A stretch of DNA of 64,000 nt, from contig JALJCO010012606.1 in assembly GCA_023101725.1 (NCBI GenBank), positions 434,001 through 498,000 of the forward strand, in the 5' to 3' direction. Position 1 is the first letter of the stretch. Each line of letters starts with the position of its first letter. This document shows positions 23,341-35,106 of the stretch, piece by piece. A program made the position numbers and the translations under genes. The notes beneath the pieces were generated by a model. The model did not search any database, was not told the DNA's origin, and worked only from the letters and a program-made list of their open reading frames with translations. The DNA comes from Atherinomorus stipes (Eukaryota > Chordata > Actinopteri > Atheriniformes > Atherinidae).

Positions 23341-26300
23341 ATTAAATCTTCCTGTAAGCTGAGAGTTTGATGGAAGGCAAACCCGATCATTAAGGTGAAT
23401 TTGCATCAAAAAATCTCAGCCAAATCCACACATATAGACATGAAACACATATCTGTCATGCAGTGTGAAATGCACTTCCTGAAGATTTGATCATCTCTGA
23501 ATTTCACCCCTGGAAACCCGCCTAAAAGTTTTTCTGGTTTGTAACTTGTTTGCAGAAACAAAAATTCTGCAAAGTTTTGATGCACCAGCTAACGACTCTT
23601 GCTTTGGCCATTTTGCTTTCCACCCATACCCATCCCATCTTTACATATGCGATTATCTAAGATATGTCCCTTATCTTCAGACAGTTCAATGAAAAATAGG
23701 TTTTAATTATAAGTTGGGAAGGGCGAAATGTGCAGGTACATATTTCACTTCACTTCCCCAAGATAAATAGACTCACTTCCGGGAGTAAGGTGTTTCATCC
23801 AGTTTGTCCTCCCTCTGTACTGTATTTGATATCCCTTCTCTATTTGTTTATCCTCCTCTCATAGTGTTACTCCTCCCTTATTAATTTTCCTTTCACCTTC
23901 CTTTCCCTTCTCCTGCTTCTTCTGCTCTCCCTCACCACCAGTTTTTTCTCCTTTTCTGAATCTCTCTGCATCCGAAATCTGCCTCCTTTCTCCAGCTCTG
24001 CCTCCCATCGGTGTGTGTCTGAGTGCGTCATTGTGGGTGTTTGGTCAGGCACCGCACTCCCTGCGTTCAATCTCTCATTTCTTTATGTGTGATAATAGTA
24101 TGAGCCTCGGAAGTAATGTCCCTGCGTGGGCAGATAAAGTCAATAAGGCTTTATTCAGGTTGCGGATCCTGTGAATGCGATTGTGTCTGCATATGAGCAA
24201 ATATGTCCGTGTGTGTTTGAGCTGCAGTGATGGACTTCGAGTGTGTTTGCCTGTGATGTGAATTTTGATTTGAAATAATCGGCGAGACCAGGGTGTTGAG
24301 ATGAGATCCTGCAGGAGCTGATTAGTTGATTACTGAGGAGTCTGTTTTTCATATGCAGCTTGTTAATCAAACCCCGAAGCCTCACCGGAAAGAGACTTAC
24401 CCACTTAAGTTTACAGGGTGGTTTTGAAAGAGTAGCTGTGTATTGTTTTGGTCAGACTGAAGGCTTTTTCATGTTTTGAAGATATCGTGTTTGCTACAGT
24501 ATGATTTATGGCGATGAATTGGAGTTGAAAAGGAAACAGTATTCTTACTCCAAAAGATTACTTATGGATTCATGTTCTTGGGAAACAGAGCTTTTTTTTT
24601 TTTTTATGCTTTCTCAGTACTTAAAATGTGCAGGTTTAGGCAGAATATAGCGGTTGGATTCACATGAGCATGTGTCCTTGATTTATCATCTATTCTTTAT
24701 AGTTATGTCTATTTTTGATCCACAAAGACCTTATAAGAGTACACCATCTGGATTTGAATTTAACCCCCTAAGCACCAAAGTACCAACATTGCACTCGGCA
24801 AAGTACAGCAACTGAATGAAGCATAGGGATGGGCAAGACCAGACCAATTCCTGTCAATACAATACTATTAGCTTGTGGTATTTTTTCATCAATTCTGGTA
24901 CTTTTTGTCCCATAAAAGAAAATCACATGATTGTACACTGTGCATCTTTATTGCAACAGTAATACAAAATATGAATAAAACTTGAGGATGGAAATACCGG
25001 AAAGAAACACTTTTAACCCTTCAGGCGCTGGAGTTTTTCCAAAGAAAATGCTTAATTTTGATACAGAATTCAAAAGACTGCAGCGTAGAAGTGGTTAGGG
25101 ATGAAGATATACAGTAATTGAGAAAAATGCTAAATATGAACCTGAGTTTCATATTCAACATAATGATGTTGCAAACTGAAAGAGAATCAGTAAATGAGTG
25201 TCCTCATCAGCTCGGTAGGGTGTCTTTCAAACTTGATGGCCTGTTTCATTAGGGATGGGCATATTGATAATTTGATATCAGCCAGTCAAAGTATTGGATA
25301 ATGTTTTGGAGTTTCAGGTAATTAAACTATGTGAAAAACCAGCCAGAGATTCTAACTTTTGTGTCACATGATCATGGTAGCCTATCAGATGTTATGAGGA
25401 TGCAGCTACTGTTAGTGATAATGATGTTTTTATTTTACAGTTGTTTAATTCAGATTATTGCACATTGTGTTTTAGTATACTGTATTTATAACATCACGGG
25501 TTTATATTAAAATTTACTGACATTATTTACCAATTGCTGTGGTTTGGAACTGCCTGCCAAACACCCCCGGTAACTGTTTTGGCAATATTTTTGAACTCCA
25601 GATGGCACCACTCTCTCTCATGGCACACACCAGAAACATTGGTTATTGTTTTGTTTGATTTAGTTAATCTATTTTCTTTCAAACAAACATTATGGCCCCA
25701 ATTTAGCTCCATAAAAATCCATCTGAGACATCTCTAAGACCCACTTTAGGTATATATATGCTGAAAGTAAGCCAAAGGTTTTTTTGTTGTTTTGGTTTTA
25801 AACAATTCTTGCGGCATGAAGTGTGACAGGAATATATTTCTGTTAATACTACCCTAAGGAAAAGGTTCCCTTTTTTAAATATGTATTTATAGTCATTTTT
25901 TTGTTTTCTAACAGATACAGAAAAGTTAAACCTGTATATTATCTAATAGGCTTTTAGCAGTTCACCTGAACTCACCTGCCCGTGATGACTCATCCACATC
26001 CAGACTCATAAACAGCTACAACTCTGCCAAAAAACATCTAAACCAAATCTGATTGAAAAGGGAACATTCATATTCCCGTAGTTATTAAACACACCATTAC
26101 AGGGAGACTTTGACTTGGAACGTCTCCACCTTTAAACTCAGCCACATCCATCTCGACTCTTTTAGACGCCACAATCAGTTGCAGCTTCTAAGGAGCCTCT
26201 GTGTGGGGATGCTATTACCTGCAGTAAGGAATGGTGGAGGAAGATAAGCGATTAAGGGGCCTTCATCATTTTTCCTCCTCTTCCTGCACATAGATGGAGA

Positions 26301-27260
26301 GAACTCAGTGGATGGAGGGCCTGAAGGGGGTCAGACCTCCTCTACCGTTGTTCAGGCGTCACGCTGCACTGCGTTAATAATTGACAAAGCTGTATTGACA
26401 TCCTGCTCTGCCACATTGAAGAAAATCGCCCCTGTTTATGGTTGAGATTGGCGACGGACACCTTTGACACGGCACGGACAGCAGAGGGGCAGCAGGAGTC
26501 CAGAGTAGAGAAGAAATGACGGATATATGTGATATAATGCTGCAGTTCAAGCTTGTGTTGGATTAAATGCTGAGTAAAAGTCAAACAGAACAGGCTCTTG
26601 TTACTGGATTGCCCTCATTTTTTTCTCTTCATTTTCAGTGCAAAGGCTGAGCAGCTGCAGCAACAACCAAGATAAACAAGACAAGGCGAATCAAAGTGCT
26701 ACTTACAGGCTGTTGTGCAGCAGAAAGCTCTCATTACATCAGTGCTCCTGTCAGTTTTTCTGTGTTACTTTTAGTGAAAAAGCAGAGCTGCACTGTGATA
26801 ATTAAGGCAACCCAAACAGCAAAGTCGGCATTGAATTTTTACTTGGAACCTTCTCTAATTTATTTTGGTTAAGTTCTTTATTTAACCCTGCGAACTGGGC
26901 AATTTATCACCAGAGTTTAAAAACACAAGCCCTCTGTATAAAGACTTTGCTTCTTGACATTTTTGCTCTTCTATGGCCCAGATTCTGTTTTGTCCAACTG
27001 TGTTCAACAGTCACTTTCCAACCTTGTTATGATTGGGGACTATTCAGTTGGGATTGCAACATTCAGTTGGTCCAGGTTTTCTCACACTGCACTTAGACAA
27101 ACTGAGCTTTAGGTTAATGTCCTCCCCTCCTTGACTGAGACTGTGATGCATCACCAATTACTGAAGGAAAAGACTAAATAAACAAGAAAACTATTGCTCA
27201 ATGCAAAGCAACGTCCGTTTCTGACATGCATGTTTGAGTCTGCTCCCTGCATTTGTTTAG
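23341..27260. other. No gene recognised; possible old hAT ends and conserved islands
   Basis: Pyrimidine-rich sequence at 23810-24000. GC-richer segments at 24150-24390 and 26260-26600 look less random and could be conserved non-coding elements. TAGGGATGGGCAAGACC at 24827 and TTAGGGATGGGCATATTG at 25250 resemble hAT ends, but I could not pair them. No open frame is supported. Confidence 0.35.
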
Positions 27261-27498
27261 GGACAGTGAATGTGTGTTACTCCCGGAGCCTTTGAGTTCT
27301 CTTCTATACTGATCACCTGCACCCAACACATTAAACTTGTTACTAATACAGCTTTCCACCATCTAAAAAAACCTCACCACCTCCGTCCCTTCCTTTCTTT
27401 CCTTGAAGCTGAAACCCTCATTAATGTCTTTATAACCCCCCACATCAACCACTGCAATAGCTATCTTCATCAATAGACTTCAGTCCATCCAAAATTAT

Positions 27499-28171
27499 GG
27501 GCACGGTCTCATGTGTTTCCGCAAATAAACTAGACTTGAACGATCTGGATTCTCGTAGCAGGGGTCCGACAAATCTGCACGGTCTCATGGTTGTTTTCTG
27601 AAACGTTTTGAGGACAGAACCATCGTCATCACGCCGTGATGCAAGTAGAAAGAGTCGGCAAAACTCCAGTCCAGCCGGTGGCGTCACCACTTGCTAGAGT
27701 GCAATGTCTGTCACTAGACAATCTATGCACATACACGCACTGTAGTTTGTGTAAATGTTCTTTGTTAAATGTTTAAATAAAGAACGGCCCCTCGTCAGTG
27801 CAGCAGAGCATTCTGACAGAGAGAGAAACAGTATGAAGTTCTGTGAAATGTGTCCTGTGTGTCTCATTACTCGGTGTGCATGAGGGATGTCTACTTCAGG
27901 AGAAGCATCGGCAGGGAGACCCGGTGAAAGACACAACTGTTGCCAGAGATCCAACACCACCCCTTTTCCCTCCTCCCGCCCCCCTTGCGTCAAACGTTCT
28001 GGACGTCATCTGCACGACTTTCCAATCGTGCAGACGGACTCTTCCAACCATTCCGTTCTGACTGTTTCAGACTTTTGCCACAGTCGCACGGTGCAAAAAA
28101 TACAGATCTAATCCCTTTTCAGGACTCGAGAGCGTTTTGATTGTGACAAGTGTCCATTTGACCCCATGCCC
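27499..28171. mobile_element. MITE inserted in the LINE (copy 1 of the GGGCACGGTCTC family)
   Basis: The left end is GGGCACGGTCTCATG and the right end is GACCCCATGCCC. The whole length matches the element at 60146-60750, including CATCGTCATCACGCCGTGA, CAAAACTCCAGTCCAGC, GAGATCCAACACCACCCC and ATGACCCCA-type right ends. It breaks the LINE directly after the RLQSIQN motif. The copy has extra sequence in the middle (about 27715-27840). The frames within it on both strands are not genes. Confidence 0.85.
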
Positions 28172-28221
28172 ACCTCCCCACCCGAACCCACTCCGGAGTG
28201 GGTTTGGGTGGGGAGGTGGGC
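28168..28221. repeat. Near-perfect 54-bp hairpin
   Basis: Two 27-bp arms with one mismatch and no loop: GCCCACCTCCCCACCC on the left and GGGTGGGGAGGTGGGC on the right. It lies exactly where the MITE ends and the LINE resumes. The second MITE copy at 60750 lacks it. Confidence 0.95.
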
Positions 28222-28660
28222 AACATAGGGTGAGGTAACATGAACACTTCACTGGCCTTCACAAAACCTTCACTGGCCTCCTGTTCCATACTGTATCAAA
28301 TTCAAAATCCTCCCCACCCATAAAGCACGCCATAACCAGGCCCCCCTTATCTGAGAGACATGCTTCCACCTACACCCCTTCCTGTACCCTCCGCTCCATT
28401 AATTCCAACCTCCTGATCATTCCCAGACCAAACGCAGAACCTGGGGGACAAGGCCTTTTTTATTGTTGCCCCCTCCCTCTCAAGACCTTTTCAACAATAC
28501 ACCCATGACACCAGACTCCGCCACTTTTTTCAGAACTAAAATGACTTGTTTCTTTTTGCTTTCATCACTTATATGAACATTTGTTATCCTGTTTGTCTTG
28601 CCTTAATGTTGTATTTTTTTTTTTTTTTTTTTTTTATGAAAAGCACTATATACTGTTAAT

Positions 28661-28737
28661 CATGATGATGATGATGATAAAACACTATATACAGTTAATA
28701 ATAATAATAATAACAATTATTATTATTATTATTATAA

Positions 28738-28788
<51 letters not shown>

Positions 28789-28807
28789 TTATAATAATAA
28801 TAATTTT
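28661..28807. repeat. Compound (ATG)n, (ATA)n and (ATT)n microsatellite
   Basis: Five ATG units at the LINE 3' end are followed by ATA units and then by a long ATT tract that partly inverts to ATA. This probably grew from the terminal repeats of the LINE. Confidence 0.95.
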
Positions 28808-28829
28808 CATCATCATCGCATCCTTCTCC

Positions 28830-29320
28830 TGCAGGAGAGGTTCCAGTTTTTCTGCGAACCTGAATTAAATTAAGTGGTGCATGTTACAATGTGGACACCT
28901 GCAGCTTATTGACAAATGGGCCCCTGATATGACAAATCTCGACATTCTAGTAGGTCGGGCTTGTATTCGGGTGCACTTTAATAGTTCAGAAAGTACGGTA
29001 GGATACTTCTTTTGGCAGACCAGAGTTTACTTCCTTGATGCGCATCAGAGTTCAGTTGCACATTCACCCCAGTTTCTGGTTAAAATAAACTAGGGTTCGA
29101 TTAAGAAGGACTGGTGTGAATGCACTGATGCAAAATTCAGAATATCTGCCATTCTCACTAATATTTTTGCCAGGACTTGTTTCTGCCACTGTTTAACTGG
29201 GATAAAACAAAAAGAAAGATTTTTTTTATTCTTTGTGATATATTTTTGCACCTGTTTAAGCAATACTTTGCCATTAAATTATTTTATTTTAACCACTTTA
29301 AAGCTCTCAAAGACTCAGAC
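28830..29320. other. No gene recognised; possible old repeat at 28930-29120
   Basis: The text near 29057-29110 resembles part of the repeat at 4960-5060. No ends could be placed. Confidence 0.3.
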
Positions 29321-29325
29321 ATTTT

Positions 29326-30726
29326 GGGCCGATTTAGAAAGGTTGCGCTTGTTAAAACAGGCGCTATCTTCATTACGCACGCAATAATCGCAGAGCTGAT
29401 TTACAAAGCAGGGCAAAAGGGGTTTGCGCCTGTCAAGGGGCAAAATAGCGCCGCTGTCCATTTTGCGCATCTGCTGCAGATGAATATTCAAACTGGGCGT
29501 TTCTGCCAGAAAGCGCAAAATATTGGGGAGGAGACTATGCAAAACCTCAGTTTAACACGCGCAATGTGATCTATCAACTGTTCAAAGGATGCGGGGCAAA
29601 AGATTGCGTGTAATTTAGCACGTCTGAAAAGCAGGTATAACTGGCAGTTTACGCACTGATGGCTGAAGAATGCTGCCACAGGACTGCGGACGTGGGTCAG
29701 AATCATTTTTCATAATGTGTTCGGCGACACGTCAAGTTTTCATTATTTAATTAAATAACAATCAACATCACTGTTAAACACGGATTATTCTAGACATGAA
29801 CCAGAACATCTGCAGCTGCAGCATCATGGTAGTTAAAGCTGACATTAATTATGTCTTTTATTTTTTACTTTGCCAATGGCATATTTTTAAATTAAAATCA
29901 TCTCCTGCTCCTCCCGCCGCAGCGACTGCTGCTGTGTTCTGAGGTTGCTTTTTGCGTGAGGGCCCACCCAAAAAAACTAGTGATCAGTAACGTCGCAAAC
30001 TAATGATACTATTTTTTTACTGAGTTTTGCATGGGGTGGGGGCAATACGCAGGTCCAGCGCCTGGCATTGTGCCAAAGAGCGCGCAGTCTGTGCGTAATA
30101 TCAGATCATCTTCAACAGCGTGTCCTTATCCATGTCCTTAAACTGGCCTCTTCTTACGATCCACAGGGAAACTGCTGCATTATTTTTATTTATAGTTATT
30201 ATGAAGAGTTCATTTGCAAAAACAGACAAACGCCACTGTGGAAAAACGGAGTTAACTGCTTTTGTTGCTGTTGGGTACAAACGTCCTATCTCCATTTTAC
30301 ATCATTAAAACTCTCTACTTCACGTGAGCTTGATTTTCTGAAAATATTCAAAAAGTAAATGAAGAGTTTATTTGCAAAAGCAGTTAACTCCGTTTTTTCT
30401 AAATGGCGTTTGTCTTTTTTTTGCAAATGAACTCTCCATATTTATCTTATATTCTGTTTTTTATTTGCCTCATTATATCTCTGAAACTAACATCTCTCTA
30501 TCAGGATGAATTTCATTTTGCGTTTACCACATGCTCTTCTGAACTTTCCGTGGCGCAGGGAGAGCGCACGCTATATCCTCATTTAAATCCTGCTGTTTGC
30601 GCCTGTTACAGATTGCGCGTGTAATCTTTGTAGATCACCCGCAAACGCTAAAATGACAGCGCACGCTATTTTTTTGCGAGGCAAAGACATTAGACTCGCA
30701 ATTTGGAGTCTTTGTAAATCAGGCCC
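29326..30726. mobile_element. 1.4-kb TIR element, CpG-rich, family uncertain
   Basis: The left end GGGCCGATTTAGAAAGG and the right end CTTTGTAAATCAGGCCC are imperfect inverses. TTT flanks both sides (29323-29325 and 30727-30729). The element is rich in GCGC and GCGCA motifs, unlike its surroundings. It contains an inverted repeat with arms at 30203-30262 and 30376-30437. No transposase can be recognised in any frame. A Harbinger-type 3-bp duplication would fit, but the family is not certain. Confidence 0.75.
30203..30437. repeat. 60-bp inverted repeat inside the TIR element
   Basis: GAGTTCATTTGCAAAAACAG at 30207 pairs with the inverse TTTTTTTTGCAAATGAACTC near 30416-30435. CGGAGTTAACTGCTTTT pairs with AAAAGCAGTTAACTCCG. 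The spacer is about 113 bp. Confidence 0.9.
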
Positions 30727-30729
30727 TTT

Positions 30730-31485
30730 GTGTTTAATCTTTCATATTATCAGTTTTTTTTTTATTATTATTTCAAAGCAATTTATTAAACCATATCATG
30801 TTAATTTAAACACTTTTGAGCAAGATTCTTAGTGGAATTTATATAATTACAAACCATTATTTCTTATTTTATTCCAAATGTTGGAGTGTTATGGGGGGAT
30901 GTGGATATGAACTTACATTTATGTGCTGAACCAAGTTTTAAAACCTGTGTGAGGTAGATGGTCTGAAACAAGTTGCTACTTTAAGTGAGGTTAAAATGAC
31001 ATTTCATTTCATGCTCCTGGGAAGATGTTTTAAAAGGTCAACTTCAGAGCCGAGACACCGGAAGAAAAGGGATAAAATCCAATGTGCATATTGATTTGTC
31101 TTGCACCATGAAAAAGTAATTTTTCACTTATAGGCAGTTGTGTTTGTAGTAGAAACTGGGTTGTAGAGTCGTGTAAATCTAGATGTTTGTTGACTGATCG
31201 GTTCAGTCAACTCGAAGTAGTAAAACTGCAGGAGGGTGCAGCGAAGACATGAGTGCATGGTGATAAATGAATTTTACAAGCTTCTTGTTTGCATAAAGAT
31301 TCTCTGCTTGGAAATTAGATTTTTGCTCTTTAAATTAATATCATTTTGTCATATTATTAGTTCTGTTCATTTTTGAGAAAACACAACTTAAAAAAATATT
31401 CATGCCAATGCTAAACTGATATTTTCTTTCCGGTATATTTACTTTTTACTCAAGTGTTCTTCACAGTTGTAGATTTCTTTGTATC
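30730..31485. other. No gene recognised
   Basis: AT-rich unique sequence with no supported frame. Confidence 0.45.
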
Positions 31486-31493
31486 CTCTATAT

Positions 31494-31694
31494 CAGTGGT
31501 GGGGAACTCTGGTGCTCGAGGGCCGCTGTCCCTGCAGGTCTTCCATGTGCCCCCACCCCAGCACACCTGATTCAAATCAAATGGATCCAACAACCTATTA
31601 AGTTCTGGACAGTGACACACTGATTTGAATCAGGTGTGTAGGAGCAAGGACACGTGGAAGACCTGCAGGATGGGGTCAAGGTTCCCCACCACTG
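31494..31694. mobile_element. hAT-like palindromic MITE
   Basis: The TIRs are perfect over 14 bp: CAGTGGTGGGGAAC and GTTCCCCACCACTG. An 8-bp duplication flanks it: CTCTATAT at 31486-31493 and CTCTAGAT at 31695-31702, one mismatch. The inside is largely symmetrical, with GATTTGAATCAGGTGTG on one side and CACACCTGATTCAAATC on the other. It is 201 bp long. Confidence 0.9.
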
Positions 31695-31723
31695 CTCTAG
31701 ATCAACTTACAGTTTTCCCATTA

Positions 31724-32527
31724 TGGTGCGTACACACCAAACGCGATTTGGGCATCAAGGGCGTCAAGTTTACGTGCAAAGTCAATGGCCGACACACGTC
31801 TAGGGGGTGTCAAAAACCCTAAGAGGCGTTTCGTACGTTGAGTTTTGAGATTTTGAGCATTCGTCACGTGTTACACGCATCAAGGGTGGCAGGCGCCGGA
31901 GTTGGAAAATCTGAATTTTGGCATCTTAACCTGGGGCATCAACCAATCACAGTGACTCAATGTCATGACATAGACACACATTTTATGACAGGACGGGAAA
32001 CACAAAGAAGAACCGGGGAATCTCCTCACTCTCAGAAGGCTGTGAAGAATAAACTGTGATCTGCGTCCTGTCCCGGTTTCTGAACAGTTTGATGACCTGT
32101 TGTGCTGATGGGATGTGATGGGCTTATAATGCTGCCCCGCATTGGGACAGCTGGTCGTTAAACTTGGCTGGATCAGAAAGCTGAAAGCGCCCCTCGTCAG
32201 TGTGCAGCTCCTGGAGTAAATAGTGAAACTCATCACACTCAGAACACCTCGAATTATTTGGTGAACCCAGACACGGAGCAGAGACGCCCGACTACAACAT
32301 TCTCTAGCTTTGTTTATCACATAAAGCTGAGCCCCTCTCTCTACTGCATCTGTCATTATGCAAACAGATTGGTGAAAGGAAAAAAAAAAGGGAGCAGCTC
32401 CTTCTGACACGCGTGGGGGTGTCTTGACGCTGGGAATCAAGCAACTGACTTTTTAGCAACCCAGCATCCAACTTTGGGCGTCAGGCGTGTTTTTGACGCC
32501 CAAATCGTGTTTGGTGTGTACGCAGCG
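31724..32527. mobile_element. TIR element, possibly Harbinger-like
   Basis: The left end TGGTGCGTACACACCAAACG and the right end TTTGGTGTGTACGCAGCG are inverses apart from the outermost bases. TTA flanks both ends (31721-31723 and 32528-32530), which fits the 3-bp duplication of PIF/Harbinger. GATTTGGGC and GCCCAAATC extend the repeat. The 186-codon reverse frame at 31880-32440 encodes nothing recognisable. It lies 21 bp after the target duplication of the preceding hAT MITE. Confidence 0.72.
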
Positions 32528-32553
32528 TTAGAAGTGTTTAGATATTTTCTTAA

Positions 32554-33299
32554 AGGGGCCATGGCATCAAATTTCACTTTGATTTGGGGGTATAATATGA
32601 TCTGTTGTGTACTGATGAGGCCATGTGAATGTCCAGAGTGAGTATCAAAGTTCCTGTTTATGGTCTGTCAGCTTTTTTTCTCTGTTCAAAAACGGTTGAA
32701 TCAGACAGCAGCTTATCCTTCTACATAGTTTTAGCATGCTACGTAATTCATTTGCTCCAATTAGAGCACACTATTAGGCAAACAGCCCCCACCCCCCTCC
32801 TCTCTCCTTCCACCCTCCACTTTGTTCTCCCCCTCCCTCGCTGATTCAACTGTGTGAGTGGAGCTGAGTGACTGCTGAGCAGTCAGGTCTGGGTTTTCAA
32901 ACAAATGGATTTAAAAGAAAACTTCTACAATAACACTGAGGGAGGCGACCACAACCTTGTCATTACCTGTAAGTTTATTTATTTTCTAAATGCTGTCTTG
33001 TCTGATAAACGTAGCTCACTGGCTGAAATAGCCATGTTGCTAACAGGTAGCCTTTAGCAAACTCCGACCACGACCTAGTTTCTCTAAATAAAGTTATAGC
33101 CAAATAAGGTGTAGCCAATCAAAATGAAGTCAACTTGGTCTCCGGGTCAGGCTGCATATCATTACCACACCCAGCTCTTTTATTTAGGAAGGGAGGTCTA
33201 GCATGTCAAAACAATCCCCTGCTGTAAAAAGTGACGTTTTTTTTCTTTGCAGTGATGTCAACTACATGAACTAGTTTTTACTGCTATGTCATCACTCCT
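32554..33299. mobile_element. TTAA-flanked MITE (AGGGGCCATGGCATC family)
   Basis: It starts AGGGGCCATGGCATCAAA and ends TATGTCATCACTCCT, imperfect inverses. TTAA stands at 32550-32553 and 33300-33303. It is 746 bp long. A truncated copy lies at 7729-7960. No coding capacity. Confidence 0.82.
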
Positions 33300-33552
33300 T
33301 TAAAGGTGAAACATGTGGTCTTTGCATACCAACATCTGAATCGATCTGCATCTTCTCCAGTTCAGGAAAAGTAATTCCAGGTAATTGCCAAGGGTCTGAT
33401 TGTACACTTTCCAGCAGCTACAAGTAAATGGCTTGTGCCACTAGCCAAAAAGTATTGGTAAGTTTTAGTTGCTCTTATTAACTACTAATAATCTGATTCT
33501 AGATGTATTAGTATTGTTCTGTATTAGTGGTCTTTGCCAGTGGGAACTTTAA

Positions 33553-33955
33553 AGTGCTGATGACATGATTTTGACATTTTTCACCATGTTTTATAGACCA
33601 AAACATTCCTCATGATGAACAATATGACAAAAACAGGCGCACTTGCATGAATGACTTTTTTTTAGAAAAGATAACTGCATTTTAGCACATCTGACCAGAC
33701 TGTGGCGCTGTTAGCAGAAACCAGAGGTGACATTGAAAGTAGGAGCTCTACACCGCTATCAGTATGTATTTAATGGGTTTATTGTAGTTCTTAAGTTACT
33801 TTTTCCAGTTTTACAGACAGACAGTAATGGCTCAGACCTCTGGTGTGTTGGCAGTTGATTTTTACAAGCTCATAAGGACAGCATTACTTTATTTATGCTT
33901 TGTTGTATTGTTCTATTGCTAAATTACTTGAAGTTAAGGTCGTGTCTTTAGCACT
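33553..33955. mobile_element. TTAA-flanked MITE (AGTGCTGATGACATG family)
   Basis: The left end is AGTGCTGATGACATGA and the right end is GTCGTGTCTTTAGCACT, imperfect inverses. TTAA lies at 33549-33552 and at 33956-33959. The right TTAA is at the same time the left TTAA of the next element. Confidence 0.72.
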
Positions 33956-33959
33956 TTAA

Positions 33960-34441
33960 AGGTGCAGTGTGTAAAAAAATCACTGGTCAGTGACAGAAAA
34001 CTTCCTAACTAATCACTTTACTAAAATAACTTTTGTATTGACTTGCCGTGGAGTCACGCTCATGGTAGCTGCCGTATTAGTGCAACCATTTTACTATGGT
34101 GTCCCTGAATGGACAAAACTGTGTATGAAGTGAGAACTCTCCTGACCTTCAAAACTTCAGAGCTGATTTTGTTCTATAGGTGCTAGAGCATCTTGTGGGA
34201 TAAGAAACAAAGGCACTTAGTAGAAGACAATTCACATGTAGGCTTACGTAACTTTGAAGTTGTTATCTGTTATGCAGCCACTCCTGCACCTGAAGCCACA
34301 AGATTCACTGGCAGAAGTAAACATGTTAAGTCTGGAATAATTTAGTCCACTGACAGCGACCGTCCACTTCCATCTGTCATTGGCATTTGAAGTATGCCCA
34401 TCTTTACAAATAGATATCAGTAATTCTTACACACTGCACTT
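33960..34441. mobile_element. TTAA-flanked MITE (AGGTGCAGTGTGTAA family), copy 1
   Basis: It starts AGGTGCAGTGTGTAA and ends TTACACACTGCACTT. TTAA is present at 33956-33959 and 34442-34445. The length is 482 bp. A second copy of almost the same length lies inverted at 44393-44875, sharing GAATTACTGATATC, ACCATAGTAAAAATGG-type and TTTTGTCCATTCAGGGAC motifs. Confidence 0.88.
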
Positions 34442-34445
34442 TTAA

Positions 34446-35103
34446 GTTACATTATAAGCCATAATTTTTCTTTTGCCCTCAAGGAAAATCTGACAATTGT
34501 GGGACATGCAAGTGATAAAGTTTGTGATATTTCTGTCTTCTCTTGTGTAGTGAATATAAAATGGATGCTTGAATAATATACATTTCAGTGAATGGTGATT
34601 TAGTTTCAAATGTTGCTCCATTTGTCAGAAGTGCAAATAAACAGCTTTCTATTTGTTGTCAGACATCGTCTCCATATGTAGTCGCTTCTATATCCACTCA
34701 TACTTCATCATAACTTCATGATAGTGACATCTATCAAATTTCGTGCCTGCTGAGAAAATGAATGCATTGGCGTTATCTGTCTGTAGATGAATAAATCTAT
34801 CTGTGTGTGCTGCTGTGTGTGTTGGAGCGGCACTTGCTCCGTTCACATCGCTAAATATGGACGCCCCGACCTTTCCATGAAATGCAGTGTATTCTCCCTG
34901 AGGCCCTGATCTCTTATTGATCCTGCCCCTTGAGTGCACTTCAGGTACGAAGGGAGACAGAGATGAAGAGGCTTCAGAATATGGAGTGTAGATAAAGGAG
35001 CTGCAGCTCAATATATGGAAAGTTGTCCAGAATACAGTGTTGATCAGGTAGAGAGAAAAAAAAAAGTCATGGCCTGACCTTAGTTGACAGAAGTATGAAC
35101 GCT
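34446..35103. other. No gene recognised; less random segment at 34690-35000
   Basis: The reverse strand has a 175-codon open frame (34688-35215). It runs into the element at 35107 and shows no known domain, so I do not call it a gene. The GC content is slightly raised and a conserved non-coding element is possible. Confidence 0.35.
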
Positions 35104-35106
35104 TTA

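Larger units (their letters stand above)
27300..28565 (+). pseudogene. L2/CR1-like LINE reverse transcriptase fragment, split by a MITE
   Basis: The left part (27300-27497) encodes AFHHLKKPHHLRP, AETLINVFITPHINHCNSYL and, after a frameshift, RLQSIQN, which are motifs from the C-terminal part of fish L2/CR1-type reverse transcriptases. After the MITE the frame resumes with HWPPVPYCIKFKIL (the HWLPV-type motif), then YTPSCTLRS and NLLIIPRPN. The catalytic YADD region is absent, so the copy is 5'-truncated. Stops and frameshifts make it inactive. The 3' part runs into GAAAAGCACTATATACTG and then simple repeats. Confidence 0.88.

Noticed and set aside
24827..25260. Possible hAT element between TAGGGATGGGCA motifs
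   Set aside because: The two motifs point in the same direction and no 8-bp duplication was found, so they are not ends of one element.
28581..28868. Ile-rich 95-codon frame
   Set aside because: A translation of the (ATT)n microsatellite.
31880..32440. 186-codon open frame on the minus strand
   Set aside because: It lies wholly inside the TTA-flanked TIR element, has no recognisable domain, and appears to be a chance frame.
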